Shown: positions 1 through 9,800 of the stretch, piece by piece
Numbering within the stretch: position 1 is the stretch's first letter
How the letters are laid out: every line of letters begins with the position of its first letter
Source of the DNA: Bacteroidales bacterium
Lineage (GTDB): Bacteria > Bacteroidota > Bacteroidia > Bacteroidales > UBA932
Length of the DNA stretch: 64,000 nucleotides
Direction of reading: 5' to 3'
Assembly (NCBI GenBank): GCA_017627955.1
Contig: JAGAFU010000059.1
Coordinates: forward strand, 1 to 64,000
Notes under the pieces: generated by a model
Told to the model about the DNA's origin: nothing
The model's database searches: none
The model's input: the letters and a program-made list of their open reading frames with translations, nothing else
Program-made: the position numbers and the translations under genes

Positions 1-89
1 CCGACCACGTGTTCCGGAGGCCCGAAGCCAAGTGAGATCCCCATCGGAAAGGGGGTCAAGAGAGGCAGAATTCCAAAACATATTTGACT

Positions 90-407
90 ATGGATATGAA
101 ATTGGACTTGTTCGAGCTCCTCCGGGAATTTCCCGAAGCAACCCTGACCGTCCACGCCGGAGACCTGGGCCATTTCGCCCGGGAACTCCTGGCCGAAGCG
201 CGCCAGGACTTCGAACGCGAGCGCGCTGCGATCGCGGAGGAAAAGAAGGAGGAGTACCTCACCCCTGAGATGGTCAAGACCCTGCTCAGGATTTCGGAGA
301 GCACGCTCTACCGAATGGCGAAAGCCAAGATCCTCATCCCTGTGTTTGTCGGCGGACAGAAACGCTACCGGCGTTCCGACCTCGACAAGATCCTAAGCCC
401 CTCGTAG
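90..407 (+). CDS. Excisionase-like helix-turn-helix DNA-binding protein
   Basis: Small protein of about 105 residues. The C-terminal half (residues ~55-103) reads YLTPEMVKTLLRIS then STLYRMAKAK and GGQKRYRRSDLDKIL, the pattern of the HTH_17/MerR-like excisionase family, in which a short HTH is followed by a wing that contacts DNA. The N-terminal half is charged and probably helical. I chose the ATG at 90 over a TTG at 84; an ATG at 96 is also possible. It sits 2 nt before another HTH gene in a mobilization operon, so a role in excision or replication control of the element is likely but inferred. No integrase is visible; it may lie left of the window. Confidence 0.7.
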   Translation: MDMKLDLFELLREFPEATLTVHAGDLGHFARELLAEARQDFERERAAIAEEKKEEYLTPEMVKTLLRISESTLYRMAKAKILIPVFVGGQKRYRRSDLDKILSPS

Positions 408-409
408 CG

Positions 410-889
410 ATGATGCCTTTCACGACCATCTACAAGTTTATGTGGAAGGACCTGGGGCTCCACGGTGCCGAGAAGGAGTTCTTTGCGGTCATCTACGGCT
501 TCTGGCGGAGAAGCAAAACTCCGGTGGAAATCCCGATCAGGACCGTCACGGAAATCACCGGCCTGAGCCGGACCTCGGTCATCATGGCCAAGAGGGCCCT
601 GCTCAAAAAGGAGCTCGTCGCCGCCCAGGAGATCCGTGGAAAGCCCACCCGCTATGAGGTACTGATCCCGGACCCGTTGGAAAACAGAACGGGTGCGGAT
701 TCTGAACGGGGACCCGTACAGAAATCGAACGGGTACCCGTCCGGAAACTACACGGGTGCAGAGGCTGCACCCAAAATAAACAATTATAAGAAGAATTATA
801 AAACTGAATTGAATTATGGAACGTACTCAAAAAATGAATCAAATTGTATCAGCTCTCGTGGAGCATTCGACACTGCCGACAAGGAATGA
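410..889 (+). CDS. Helix-turn-helix protein of a mobilizable element, replication-initiator-like
   Basis: 159 residues. Residues 1-90 contain a winged-helix-like segment: FAVIYGFWRRSK, then IPIRTVTEITGLSRTSVIMAKRALLKK, resembling the HTH_36 domain found in plasmid replication proteins. The C-terminal ~70 residues are polar, low in hydrophobic content and probably disordered. Two ATG codons (410 and 413) are available. Its end overlaps the start of the ATPase gene by 74 nt in another frame, which suggests translational coupling. In Bacteroidota mobilizable elements a protein of this kind commonly precedes a DnaC-like ATPase. The replication role is inferred from that arrangement. Confidence 0.65.
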   Translation: MMPFTTIYKFMWKDLGLHGAEKEFFAVIYGFWRRSKTPVEIPIRTVTEITGLSRTSVIMAKRALLKKELVAAQEIRGKPTRYEVLIPDPLENRTGADSERGPVQKSNGYPSGNYTGAEAAPKINNYKKNYKTELNYGTYSKNESNCISSRGAFDTADKE

Positions 890-1490
890 CCTTGTCCCCA
901 AACTTCCGCCTCAAATAGAGGGAATAGAAAAAGAAGCACTGGTGGAAGCGCTCAGTCAGATCTACCGCAAAGCCGTCGAGTCCCGCGGCATCGAGTTCCA
1001 GGACATCACCGGAACCGAGGTCGGCGCCAAGATCCAGAAGGCGGCCGAATGGATGCTGGGTAGCCCCGTCCGCTCCGGCCTGCTCCTCCAGGGAACCATC
1101 GGGTCCGGGAAGACCACCCTCATGTACGCGATGTACGGGCTTTATAAGCAGCTCGCCTCGCCGGTGATCTTCACTACGGCCTATGACCTGTACGCCCACT
1201 TCAAGCACCAGCAGGAGAAGGAGGCTTCCCGCTACGAGGAATTCCTCCGGGCGAAGTACCTCTTTGTGGAAGAGGCCGGCGCGGAACCGGAGAGGTGCCA
1301 GAGCTATGGTACGGATTACACACCCATTCAGAATCTGATCTCCTACCGCTATGACCGGAAGCTCCCAACCATTATCACCACCAACCTTGCCGATGACAAG
1401 ATCCTGGACCGCTACGGTCCCAGGATGATGGACCGCATCAATGAGATGTTCTCCATCCTCCGGTTCAAAGGTGATTCCTATCGGAAGTAA
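816..1490 (+). CDS. DnaC/IstB-like ATP-binding protein
   Basis: 224 residues. A Walker A motif GTIGSGKTTLMYAM lies near residues 93-106, and a sensor-like stretch TIITTNLADDKILDRYG followed by RMMDRI lies near the C terminus, as in DnaC-type helicase loaders and IstB. The expected Walker B (hhhhDD) is replaced by YLFVEEAGAEPE, so the acidic pair is E-E. Members of this family load the replicative helicase or assist transposition; here it probably supports replication or transfer of the element. It overlaps the preceding gene by 74 nt. An internal ATG at 834 is an alternative start. Confidence 0.75.
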   Translation: MERTQKMNQIVSALVEHSTLPTRNDLVPKLPPQIEGIEKEALVEALSQIYRKAVESRGIEFQDITGTEVGAKIQKAAEWMLGSPVRSGLLLQGTIGSGKTTLMYAMYGLYKQLASPVIFTTAYDLYAHFKHQQEKEASRYEEFLRAKYLFVEEAGAEPERCQSYGTDYTPIQNLISYRYDRKLPTIITTNLADDKILDRYGPRMMDRINEMFSILRFKGDSYRK

Positions 1491-1649
1491 TGAGTGGCAC
1501 ACTCTGCATGTGTTTCGGGGAGAAACCCTCCCGAAACACTATGCTAGTTGTGCCGATGTCGAACAATTCCGCTGCGCGATTGTCCAACTCCCGGCGGGGA
1601 AGCCTGCTCGCAAGCTCGCATCCGTGGCGGAATTTAAACACCTTTAGTT
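1491..1649 (+). other. Candidate oriT region upstream of mobC-mobA
   Basis: A 159-nt gap between the ATPase and mobC. It contains a perfect 10-bp inverted repeat GTGTTTCGGG / CCCGAAACAC at 1510-1519 and 1530-1539, not followed by a T run, so it is unlikely to be a terminator. Origins of transfer in Bacteroidota mobilizable elements usually lie just upstream of the mob genes and contain such hairpins next to the nick site. The nick position itself cannot be identified by eye. Confidence 0.4.
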
Positions 1650-2027
1650 ATGAAACAGAAGTATTTTGACTCCAACAATTTCAAGGTCAACAAGACCTGC
1701 AGGATGGGATTCCGTGCCACTCAGCATGAGCAAATCACCATCCAGGCAAAGGCGCAAGCCTGTGGTAAATCCGTCAGCGAATACATCCGCCAGTGCGCCC
1801 TCGGCCACAAGCCCAAGCTCCGGATGACCCGGAGCCAGGCCCAGGCTTACATCAGCCTCAACGAAGCCCGAGGCGACCTGATCCATATCAAGAACGCTCT
1901 GAATGCCATGAAACCGGAAGACCGTCTCCTGTGTTTCGGGGATGCGTTCAAGATGCGCCGGTGGATTGCTGCCGCGAACAAACTCATCAAACGCTGGCGC
2001 GAAATTGAACGAACCTTAACAGAGTAA
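1650..2027 (+). CDS. MobC-like relaxosome accessory protein
   Basis: 125 residues, basic, starting with a ribbon-helix-helix-like segment: CRMGFRATQHEQITIQAKA followed by GKSVSEYIRQCALG, typical of plasmid mobilization relaxosome proteins (MobC family). The rest is helical with many Arg and Lys residues. These proteins bind oriT and help the relaxase melt the nick region. Its stop is 3 nt before the relaxase start, giving the usual mobC-mobA pair. The oriT candidate lies directly upstream. Confidence 0.8.
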   Translation: MKQKYFDSNNFKVNKTCRMGFRATQHEQITIQAKAQACGKSVSEYIRQCALGHKPKLRMTRSQAQAYISLNEARGDLIHIKNALNAMKPEDRLLCFGDAFKMRRWIAAANKLIKRWREIERTLTE

Positions 2028-2030
2028 GCC

Positions 2031-3215
2031 ATGATAGCAAAAGCTAAATCCATCGCCCACGGTGGCGTGTCCCTCGGGTACATAACCCGTCAAGGAAAAG
2101 CACAGGTAGTAAAACTGAACCACCTCCCGGAGGATGCCAGCCCCCAGGCCATCTACGGGTATATGAAACTGCACCAGAAACTCCGGGAGGAAGAGTTCCA
2201 ACGACGTCCCCTGAAGAACAATATGATCCGGATGGAGATTTCTCCGTCCAAGGAAGAATCTAAGGGCTGGACCCTGGAAGATTGGAAGAGGCTGGCCGAA
2301 GATTTCGTCCAGGCTTTCGACAGGGTCCGGCTCCCTGGAGAGGAGGGGCGCTATAGGTCTCCCTGCCGCCTTCCCAAATCCCAGTACATCATCACGCTCC
2401 ATACGGACAGCAAGTCCGGAATCCCTCACCTCCATCTCGACTGCAACCGAGTCGATATGGACAACTGCCTGAACAGCGACCACCTGATCGGCATCCGAGC
2501 AAAGACAGCAGCCGAGGAGATCAACCGCCTGCGCGGCTGGAAACGCACGGAAGATCGGTTCGAAAAGAACAAAGCCCGTATCAAGAAGGATTGCCTCGCG
2601 GCTCTGTCAGGATTGTCGGCCTTCTCCTGGGAGAAGTATTCCGCTGCGCTGGAGGCCAAAGGATATACCGTCAAGCTGAATAAGGATGCCGACGGGGCCA
2701 TTCGCGGATACTCCATCCAGAGTGGTAATTCCGTTTATAAGTCCTCCATCGTTTCCCGCGATCTTACGCCTGCAAGGATCCAGGAAACCTGGGAAAAGAT
2801 GCGTCCGGAGAACAGATATGGGCAGATGACCTATGAAGAGCGCCTCGCTTTTGCCACGTCCGATGAAGGGAAGGATTATCTGTTCCCGTTGGGTTTAACC
2901 TTGGATGGGAAGAGATATGAGACAAAAGTATCCGGAGGAGCTGTGAAGGCCTTTTATGAAGAGAGCAGAGAGATCGAGCGAATCCATTCGCCGGAAGAGA
3001 CAGGCAACATCTTTCGAACAGCCTTTCTTCTTTTCGTGGAACAAGTCGATGCCGCCACCTCCTTCGCACAAAACTGCGGAGGCGGCGGATCCGCTCCCGA
3101 CCCCAACTGGGGCCGCGACAAGAACGAGGACGACATCCTCTGGGCCCGCCGTTGCTTCCGCAAGGCCCGGGAGATGGTCACTACGCCGGTGATACGGTGG
3201 GGTAGAAGGAGATAA
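2031..3215 (+). CDS. MobA relaxase (mobilization nuclease)
   Basis: 394 residues. The N terminus (AKAKSIAHGGVSLGYITRQGK) matches Bacteroidota relaxases. The metal-binding motif is seen as YIITLHTDSKSGIPHLHLDC (H-x-D...H-x-H, residues ~125-145), followed by N-RVD. The family nicks one strand at oriT and stays covalently attached to the 5' end during conjugative transfer. The C terminus is Arg-rich. No coupling protein or type IV secretion genes are seen, so the element is mobilizable rather than self-transmissible, as far as the window shows. A terminator hairpin follows at 3232. Confidence 0.88.
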   Translation: MIAKAKSIAHGGVSLGYITRQGKAQVVKLNHLPEDASPQAIYGYMKLHQKLREEEFQRRPLKNNMIRMEISPSKEESKGWTLEDWKRLAEDFVQAFDRVRLPGEEGRYRSPCRLPKSQYIITLHTDSKSGIPHLHLDCNRVDMDNCLNSDHLIGIRAKTAAEEINRLRGWKRTEDRFEKNKARIKKDCLAALSGLSAFSWEKYSAALEAKGYTVKLNKDADGAIRGYSIQSGNSVYKSSIVSRDLTPARIQETWEKMRPENRYGQMTYEERLAFATSDEGKDYLFPLGLTLDGKRYETKVSGGAVKAFYEESREIERIHSPEETGNIFRTAFLLFVEQVDAATSFAQNCGGGGSAPDPNWGRDKNEDDILWARRCFRKAREMVTTPVIRWGRRR

Positions 3216-3231
3216 TTCTAAAGAACAAATT

Positions 3232-3264
3232 GAACTGCCAGGAATCTCTTGGCAGTTCTTTGTT
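3232..3264 (+). terminator. Rho-independent terminator after mobA
   Basis: A perfect 9-bp stem GAACTGCCA / TGGCAGTTC (3232-3240 and 3250-3258) with a 9-nt loop, followed by the T-rich TTTGTTTG. It lies 17 nt after the mobA stop and ends the mobilization operon. Confidence 0.8.
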
Positions 3265-3269
3265 TGTCA

Positions 3270-3319
3270 GTGGTTATTTCCAAAATGGAAAGAACCACGA
3301 CTGTTTCCATTTTGGAAAT
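3270..3319. repeat. Compound palindrome between the mob operon and the defence genes
   Basis: Bases 3270-3298 form a near-perfect 29-bp palindrome with outer arms GTGGTT / AACCAC and inner arms TTTCC / GGAAA. Bases 3304-3319 are an exact inverted copy of 3276-3291 (16 bp, ATTTCCAAAATGGAAA and its complement) with 12 nt between. The segment can therefore fold in two alternative ways. It is not followed by a T run. It could be an operator, a recombination site, or a protective structure at a module boundary; nothing in the sequence decides between these. Confidence 0.6.
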
Positions 3320-3448
3320 AGTCATAAAGATGTATGTGGAATAATAGCGGCCCTTTCAGAACAACGATAGATGCATTTTTGATGAAAGACAAAGTGTCTC
3401 AAGGTTATATAATTCCGTGAATAGGAAGCTGATCTAAATAAAAATCGT

Positions 3449-3456
3449 TAAATTTG
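3449..3456 (+). promoter_or_regulatory. Putative -7 promoter box for the helicase-methyltransferase operon
   Basis: TAAATTTG matches the Bacteroidota -7 consensus TAnnTTTG and lies 51 nt before the helicase ATG. No clear TTTG is seen at -33. The remainder of the 3320-3507 gap is AT-rich and shows no other gene. Confidence 0.4.
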
Positions 3457-3507
3457 ACTTTTTAAGCGGAAAACATACCCATTACAGACATTATTTGCAG
3501 CATCTAT

Positions 3508-6500
3508 ATGAGCCAGCATTTGATTACCAATCAGGAAAAGTTCCTGTCGGAAGTCATCAACGACATCCTCCCCGGATGCGACAAAGCCTACTTTCTGGTC
3601 GGCTATTTTTACTTTTCCGGCTTCCAGGAAATCTATGAAAAACTTCAAGATAAGCATCTCAGGATATTGGTCGGCCTCGACATCGAGCGCAGTCTTGCCA
3701 ATGGCATTCGCGAAATAGACGATTATACGCAGAGGACAAAGACGCGCGTCCAGACCCGTGACGAGTATTATCAGGGTCTCGTGGACATATTCAACAACAC
3801 CGACTTCTTCGATACGGAACGCCAGATTGAAGCATTCAAACTCTTCTGTGACAAAATTGCCAACGGTACCCTGGAGATTCGCAAGACACTTGACCCCAAT
3901 CACGCGAAGTTGTACCTGTTTGAATACAAGCCGGAGCATCAGTCAATCACTCAGCAGCCTGGACAGATGATAACCGGTTCCAGCAACTTGTCTGTTGCAG
4001 GTCTTAAAGGCCGAATTGAACTGAACACCATCCTTCGCGACCCTGTCTATTACAACGAAGGGAAAGAACTCTTTGACAAACTCTGGGAAACCGCAGTTCC
4101 AGTAGCTGACCTTGAGCATCTTCCTGAATTCACCGAGAAGGTCATAAAAAAGATTTGGATGGAGAAACTGTATTCCCCGTATGCAATGTTCATCCGCATC
4201 CTGCAGGAATACTTCTCTCAACCTGATGATAAAAACCTTCTCAAGCCGAGCGACATCACCGACGGCATCTACACAGACCTCAAATACCAGTTAGATGCTG
4301 TTCAAATGGCCATGAAAGCCATCGAAAACCACGACGGCGTCATCATTGCAGACGTTGTTGGCCTTGGTAAAAGTATCATTGCATCTACCGTTGCAAGGAA
4401 TCTTCACCTGCGCACAATCATTGTCAGTCCTCCGCATCTTAAACAGCAATGGGAAGAGTACAGGGACCAGTTCGGTTTCACTGCATCCGTATTCAGTAGC
4501 GGCAAGATTGAAGCCGCGCTGGATCACTATCGGATGATTGTCCGCAACAATGAGCAGTTCCTTATTATCGTCGACGAAGCCCACAAATACAAGAACGAAG
4601 ACATTCAGGATTACAGCATACTTCACGACCTGTGTATGGGTAACAAGGTAATGCTGCTCACAGCAACTCCTTTCAACAACCGCCCCAACGACATCTTCTC
4701 CATGCTCAAACTCTTCCAGATACCGAGCAAATCCACGTTGAAGACAGTCGATGACCTTGGCGTAGCGTTCCGTGACCTCATCAAGAAATACGAGGAAATG
4801 GCTGAAGCCCAGCGTAAGAAGACGATGACGGATGCAGAAATTAAGGCAGAAAGCAAGCGCATAGCCAAGCAAATACGCTCCATTATATCACCTCTGGTTA
4901 TCCGACGCTCCCGACTCGATTTGGACGAAATCCCTGCGTATAAGGCCGACCTGAAAGCTCAGAAGATAAAGACTGTCATCCCCGAAGACCCTGTCTCTCT
5001 TACATATAACCTGGGCGGCGATAAAGATCTGTACCTGCGTACGCTTTCCATGATTTCTCCCACGGCCGAGGAGAAACTGGCTCACAAAGATGACGAATCC
5101 TTCGTCTATTACAAATCAGCACGATACAAACCGTCCTCTTATTTGACAGATGATGCAGAATTGCTGGAGCAGCTGAAAAGAGAACTTGAAGACAAGACCG
5201 GGATTAGCCTCCAACTCTTGTTAGGACGACAGGCCAGCGTATCAGACTTCATGCGCAAGATGCTCGTCCGCCGCTTTGAAAGCTCGGTTGCTGCATTCAA
5301 AGAATCGCTCAACTCAATGATTCAATCCTCCGAGAGTATCCTCCGCTGGATCGAAAAACGGGACAAGATACCTGTTTACAAGAAAGGCTCCCTGCCGGAC
5401 GTAGACGAATTCTACGAAACCACCGACGATGACCTCAGCCAGGAAATCGAAGAAGCTTTTGAAAAGTACACAGACCGTGGATTTTTCGAGATTGACATGA
5501 AATACATCAAGCGGGACGAATACCTCGCCGATATGCTTTCAGATCTGAACCTTCTTCAGCAGATTCAGGAAGAATGGTTTGGGAAAGACCAGGTTATCCG
5601 CTTTGACCATAAACTCACGGAGTTCAAAGCGCAGCTTCGTTTCCTTCGTGCAAGTGATCCAAAGCGCAAAATTGTCGTTTTCACTGAATTCGCAGACACA
5701 GCAAACTATCTTGGAGAGTCCTTAAAAGGAGAGGGCCTCGGCATCTTCAAATACACCTCAGGAGACAGTTCTACTACCAGCAAGAAAACCATCCGGGAAA
5801 ACTTCGATGCGGGTCTGAAACTGGATTTCCAGAAAGATGACTACCAGGTTTTGATTGCTACCGATGCCATCTCGGAAGGATACAACCTCCACCGTGCTGG
5901 CACTGTCTTCAACTACGACATCCCATACAATCCGACCCGTGTGATCCAGCGTATCGGCCGTATCAATCGTATCAATAAGAAGATGTTCGATAAGTTGTAC
6001 ATTTACAACTACTTCCCGACAGATATTGGCGAGCAGGAAACTCGTACCAAACAGATTTCCACGCTGAAAATGGCTATGATCCACGCCATTATGGGTGAAG
6101 ACACCAAAGCACTTACCAGCGATGAAGAGCTTAACGCATTCTTCAAAGAGAGATACCGCAAGGAACTGGCTTCCAGCGAAGAATTATCCTGGGACACCAA
6201 ATATCGCCGCATACTTGATAGCGTCAAGAATACAGATATCTACCAGGAGGCGATGAGTATTCCTCACCGCTCCCGCATTGGGCGTAAGGTCGAGAAACCT
6301 ATCCAGGGTGTAATCCTCTGTGACAAGAAAGGCAATGATTTCGTATTCAAAGTGGGCCAGGCAGATGATCTGAATCCCATCTCCATCAGCGCAGAGGACG
6401 CTCTTGGAATCTTTGAGGCAGAAGAGACCGAAGCCCCTGTTGCCGTGAGCAAAGGATTTGAGCCGGTGTACCAGACCGTCAAGTCAAAACTCTTCAAGGA

Positions 6501-6789
6501 TACTGTTGATGGCGAGAATGAGCGTAGTCGCCGCGAGGCCTATTCAATAATCAAAGCTTGGCAGAAGAACAAGATCCTCTCCACCGATTATCTGGAAGAC
6601 CTGCTTCTCCTGATGCGAAATGATGGTCTTACTGGTGAAGAGATTCGTTTCATTAACAAGCTGAAGCCTAAAAACGCCGATACCTTGCCCAAGAAAATCA
6701 CTCCCGACTACATCAAACGCTGCATTATGAAGATGAATGCCGTTGATGAAGGCGAGGAAACCCTCATATTAGCAGAAGAAATCCAATAA
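3508..6789 (+). CDS. PLD-nuclease/SNF2-type helicase of a restriction-like defence module
   Basis: 1093 residues. The N-terminal ~200 residues carry a phospholipase-D-like nuclease motif: HAKLYLF with H at ~132, and GSSNLSVAGL at ~157-166. A superfamily-2 helicase follows: Walker A VVGLGKS (K ~288), DEAH at ~356-359, LLTATPFNN ~383, and the C-terminal lobe with VVFTEFADTANYL (~725), ATDAISEGYNL (~785) and QRIGRINRI (~815). The last ~250 residues are unassigned. SNF2/HepA-type helicases with PLD domains occur in defence islands as the translocating and cutting subunit of restriction-like systems. It ends 15 nt before the methyltransferase gene, so the two are co-transcribed. DISARM drmD is a similar helicase, but no drmA or drmB is present here. 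The defence role is inferred. Confidence 0.85.
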   Translation: MSQHLITNQEKFLSEVINDILPGCDKAYFLVGYFYFSGFQEIYEKLQDKHLRILVGLDIERSLANGIREIDDYTQRTKTRVQTRDEYYQGLVDIFNNTDFFDTERQIEAFKLFCDKIANGTLEIRKTLDPNHAKLYLFEYKPEHQSITQQPGQMITGSSNLSVAGLKGRIELNTILRDPVYYNEGKELFDKLWETAVPVADLEHLPEFTEKVIKKIWMEKLYSPYAMFIRILQEYFSQPDDKNLLKPSDITDGIYTDLKYQLDAVQMAMKAIENHDGVIIADVVGLGKSIIASTVARNLHLRTIIVSPPHLKQQWEEYRDQFGFTASVFSSGKIEAALDHYRMIVRNNEQFLIIVDEAHKYKNEDIQDYSILHDLCMGNKVMLLTATPFNNRPNDIFSMLKLFQIPSKSTLKTVDDLGVAFRDLIKKYEEMAEAQRKKTMTDAEIKAESKRIAKQIRSIISPLVIRRSRLDLDEIPAYKADLKAQKIKTVIPEDPVSLTYNLGGDKDLYLRTLSMISPTAEEKLAHKDDESFVYYKSARYKPSSYLTDDAELLEQLKRELEDKTGISLQLLLGRQASVSDFMRKMLVRRFESSVAAFKESLNSMIQSSESILRWIEKRDKIPVYKKGSLPDVDEFYETTDDDLSQEIEEAFEKYTDRGFFEIDMKYIKRDEYLADMLSDLNLLQQIQEEWFGKDQVIRFDHKLTEFKAQLRFLRASDPKRKIVVFTEFADTANYLGESLKGEGLGIFKYTSGDSSTTSKKTIRENFDAGLKLDFQKDDYQVLIATDAISEGYNLHRAGTVFNYDIPYNPTRVIQRIGRINRINKKMFDKLYIYNYFPTDIGEQETRTKQISTLKMAMIHAIMGEDTKALTSDEELNAFFKERYRKELASSEELSWDTKYRRILDSVKNTDIYQEAMSIPHRSRIGRKVEKPIQGVILCDKKGNDFVFKVGQADDLNPISISAEDALGIFEAEETEAPVAVSKGFEPVYQTVKSKLFKDTVDGENERSRREAYSIIKAWQKNKILSTDYLEDLLLLMRNDGLTGEEIRFINKLKPKNADTLPKKITPDYIKRCIMKMNAVDEGEETLILAEEIQ

Positions 6790-6804
6790 CCAACAACATA
6801 GACC

Positions 6805-9800
6805 ATGCAGTTCAACAAAGCATACAACCGTCAGGAATTCGTGAGTTTCCTCCGCAATTCTTTCCTTCCTGATGACTTTCAACCCGCTGAAACCCCCGTT
6901 ACTCTGCATACGCAGACCAAGTTTACGTCATCCGTAACCAAACTGGGGAGCTGTTCCTCGCTGGACCTCGTGGTCTATGAAATCCGGCACCGTTCCAGAA
7001 ACGACGCCCGCGTCGGCCTCTCCAAAGAAGCTTTCCGCGTCCTAGCCGACGAATGGGAAGACCGGGCGCTGGTCATCTTCGTTCCGGAAGAATCTGCAAA
7101 CAATTACCGTTTCTCATTGATCACCGTTGAATTGGATCTTTCCGATTCCGGCAAACTTAACAAGCGCTATTCCAATCCTCGTCGCTATTCTTACTACCTG
7201 GGTGCTGGCATAGCAACCCATACTCCGGATCAGTTCCTTCAGCAGAAGGGTCGCGTTGTGGACGGAAACGACCTCAAAGACCGTTTCTCCGTGGAAGTCC
7301 TTACCAAAGCTTTTTACAACGAACTCTCCGACTGGTATGCCTGGGCAGTACGCGTGGTACGTTTCCCGAACAAGATTGATGACCCTTACGATGATGACCA
7401 ATACAATTCAGAAGCGACTATCCGCCTGGTTACAAGACTCATCTTTGTCTGGTTCCTTAAACAGAAGCATCTAATTCCTGACGAATTCTTTGACGAGAAG
7501 TTCATTGCAAACAATCTTCTGGACGGTTTTGAGCCCAACGCCATCGTGAATCTCTTTGGAAAATCAGAAGAGAGTCGTTACTACAAGGCCATTCTGCAGA
7601 ACCTCTTCTTCGCGATGCTCAATAGCCCCATTACGCCGGAAGATAAGGATACCATCAGTGAACGGCGTTTCCGTAGCGGCAGAGGCGATTATGACAACAA
7701 CAAGCTGATGCGCTACGAGTCAATGTTCTCCAATCCAAAACTCTTTGTGGAACTTGCCAACAAGACCGTTCCTTTCCTCAACGGTGGCCTATTCGACTGC
7801 TTGGATGACAAAGATCACGGCAACTACATTGACGGCTTCTCAGATCGCGATGTCGTTAAGCGCAGCCTTATTGTGCCGGATTACCTGTTCTTTGGTGACA
7901 CCGTAGGTAAAGATATCGACCTTTCAGAGTGGTATGGAGACGCTTCCAAGAAGAAGGTCAGTGCATCCGGCATAATTGATATCCTCAAACGCTACAACTT
8001 CACTGTCGAAGAAAACACGCCATACGACCAGGAGGTTTCTCTTGATCCAGAGTTGTTGGGTAAGGTTTTCGAAAACCTGCTGGCCAGTTACAACCCGGAG
8101 ACAAAAACTACTGCCCGTAAACAAACAGGTTCTTTCTACACGCCGCGTGAAATCGTGCAGTACATGGTTGACGAAAGCATCATTGCTCACCTCAACAAGA
8201 CCGTCGGAAAGGAACTTGAGCCCGAATACCGCAAACTCGTCAGTTATACGGATGAGCCTCTGAAGTTGACGGAGAACCAGAAGTCAGCCATTATCAGCGC
8301 CCTGTACGATTGCAAGGTCCTTGACCCCGCCTGTGGCTCTGGAGCATTCCCTATGGGTATTCTGCAACAGATGGTCCATATCCTGTCCGAACTTGACCCG
8401 ACTAACGAGAAGTGGGAGGACATAGTTTTGGATAAGGCTGTGGAAGAATCCAATGACGAAAGCAGCACACTATCCGAGGAGGAGAAGGAAGAGCGCCGTA
8501 GAGACATCGAGCGCAGCTTTGACGAAAGCCTCAACTACCCGGACTATGCCCGAAAGCTCTACCTCATCGAGAACTGTATCTACGGTGTGGACATCCAGCC
8601 GATTGCTATCCAGATTTCTAAGCTCCGTTTCTTCATCTCCCTGGTAGTGGACCAAAAGGCCAACAACAACCCGGTAGAGAACTTTGGTATTCGCCCCCTG
8701 CCTAACCTGGAAGCCAAGTTTGTTGCCGCGAACTCATTGATTGGACTCAAGAAGAATAACTCGCTCTTCGTGACCAATATCATCGAAATAGAAGAGAAAC
8801 TCCAGAAGGCCAACCATAAGATATTCAGCGCTAAAACCTATCGCACCAAGCGCAAATACCGTGAGCTCCTCAAGACGCTCCGGCATGAGATGGTGGAGAA
8901 ATTGGCAGAGATTGATGTTATCTCCAACGACCAGGTCGAGCAGCTGGCTTCCTGGGATATGTTTGACCAGAACAGCTACGCATCCTTCTTTGACCCTGAG
9001 TGGATGTTTGGTGTTTCCTCTGGCTTTGACATCGTTATTGGCAATCCGCCATATGTTTCGACAAAGGGAGTAAAGGAAGAGGACAAAAAGAAATATGAAG
9101 CTGAATTTGGATTCTCCGATGACACCTACAATTTATTTACATTCAAAGGATTGAGCCTGACTAATAAAGGTGGTTCATTGTCATACATCATTCCAAAAAC
9201 CTTCTGGACAACTGGGACTAAACGTGGGATGCGTGATTTGATTTTAGGTAAACAGATCCGCTACGTTTTCGATACGGCTAATCCTTTTGAGGCCGTTATG
9301 GTGGACACATGTATCATCCAAGTATTGAACGAAGATTTCGTAGGTAATAATTTGGTTCATTTTCTGGATGGCAGCAAGGATTTGCGGAATCCTATCGTCT
9401 TTGACCCTATTGAGCAGAGAATATTCTGTAATACTCAGAACTCCGTGATTTTCAAACCGTCAGCATATAATATGCACATTTGGAATCTTTATGGGGAGAA
9501 GGTTAAAGATCTATACAACCAATGGTGGGACAAAATTGAAACAAGCAAGAAGATTAGCCAGAATGCGGCTGTTCTAAAGAAGTACAGGGAGAGTCTTAAG
9601 CCAGGCGACGTTGCTCTGCTTGGTTGTCTTACTGAAGGCGGTCAAGGACTTGCCACAGCAAACAATGGAAAATACATCGCCGTGCGCAAATCTACGAAGT
9701 GGGCTGGTAACATTCTTGAATCACGTCCAAAGAAATTGCAAGATGCAGTTGTTCGATTCAAGATAGCCCCTCGTGAGCTATATGGTCTTTCTCCTATTGA

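Noticed and set aside
1441-1647. Open frame of 68 codons before mobC
   Set aside because: It starts inside the ATPase gene in another frame and crosses the hairpin of the candidate oriT; no family similarity.
3270-3319. Palindrome as a second terminator
   Set aside because: No T run follows, and a good terminator is already present at 3232-3264.
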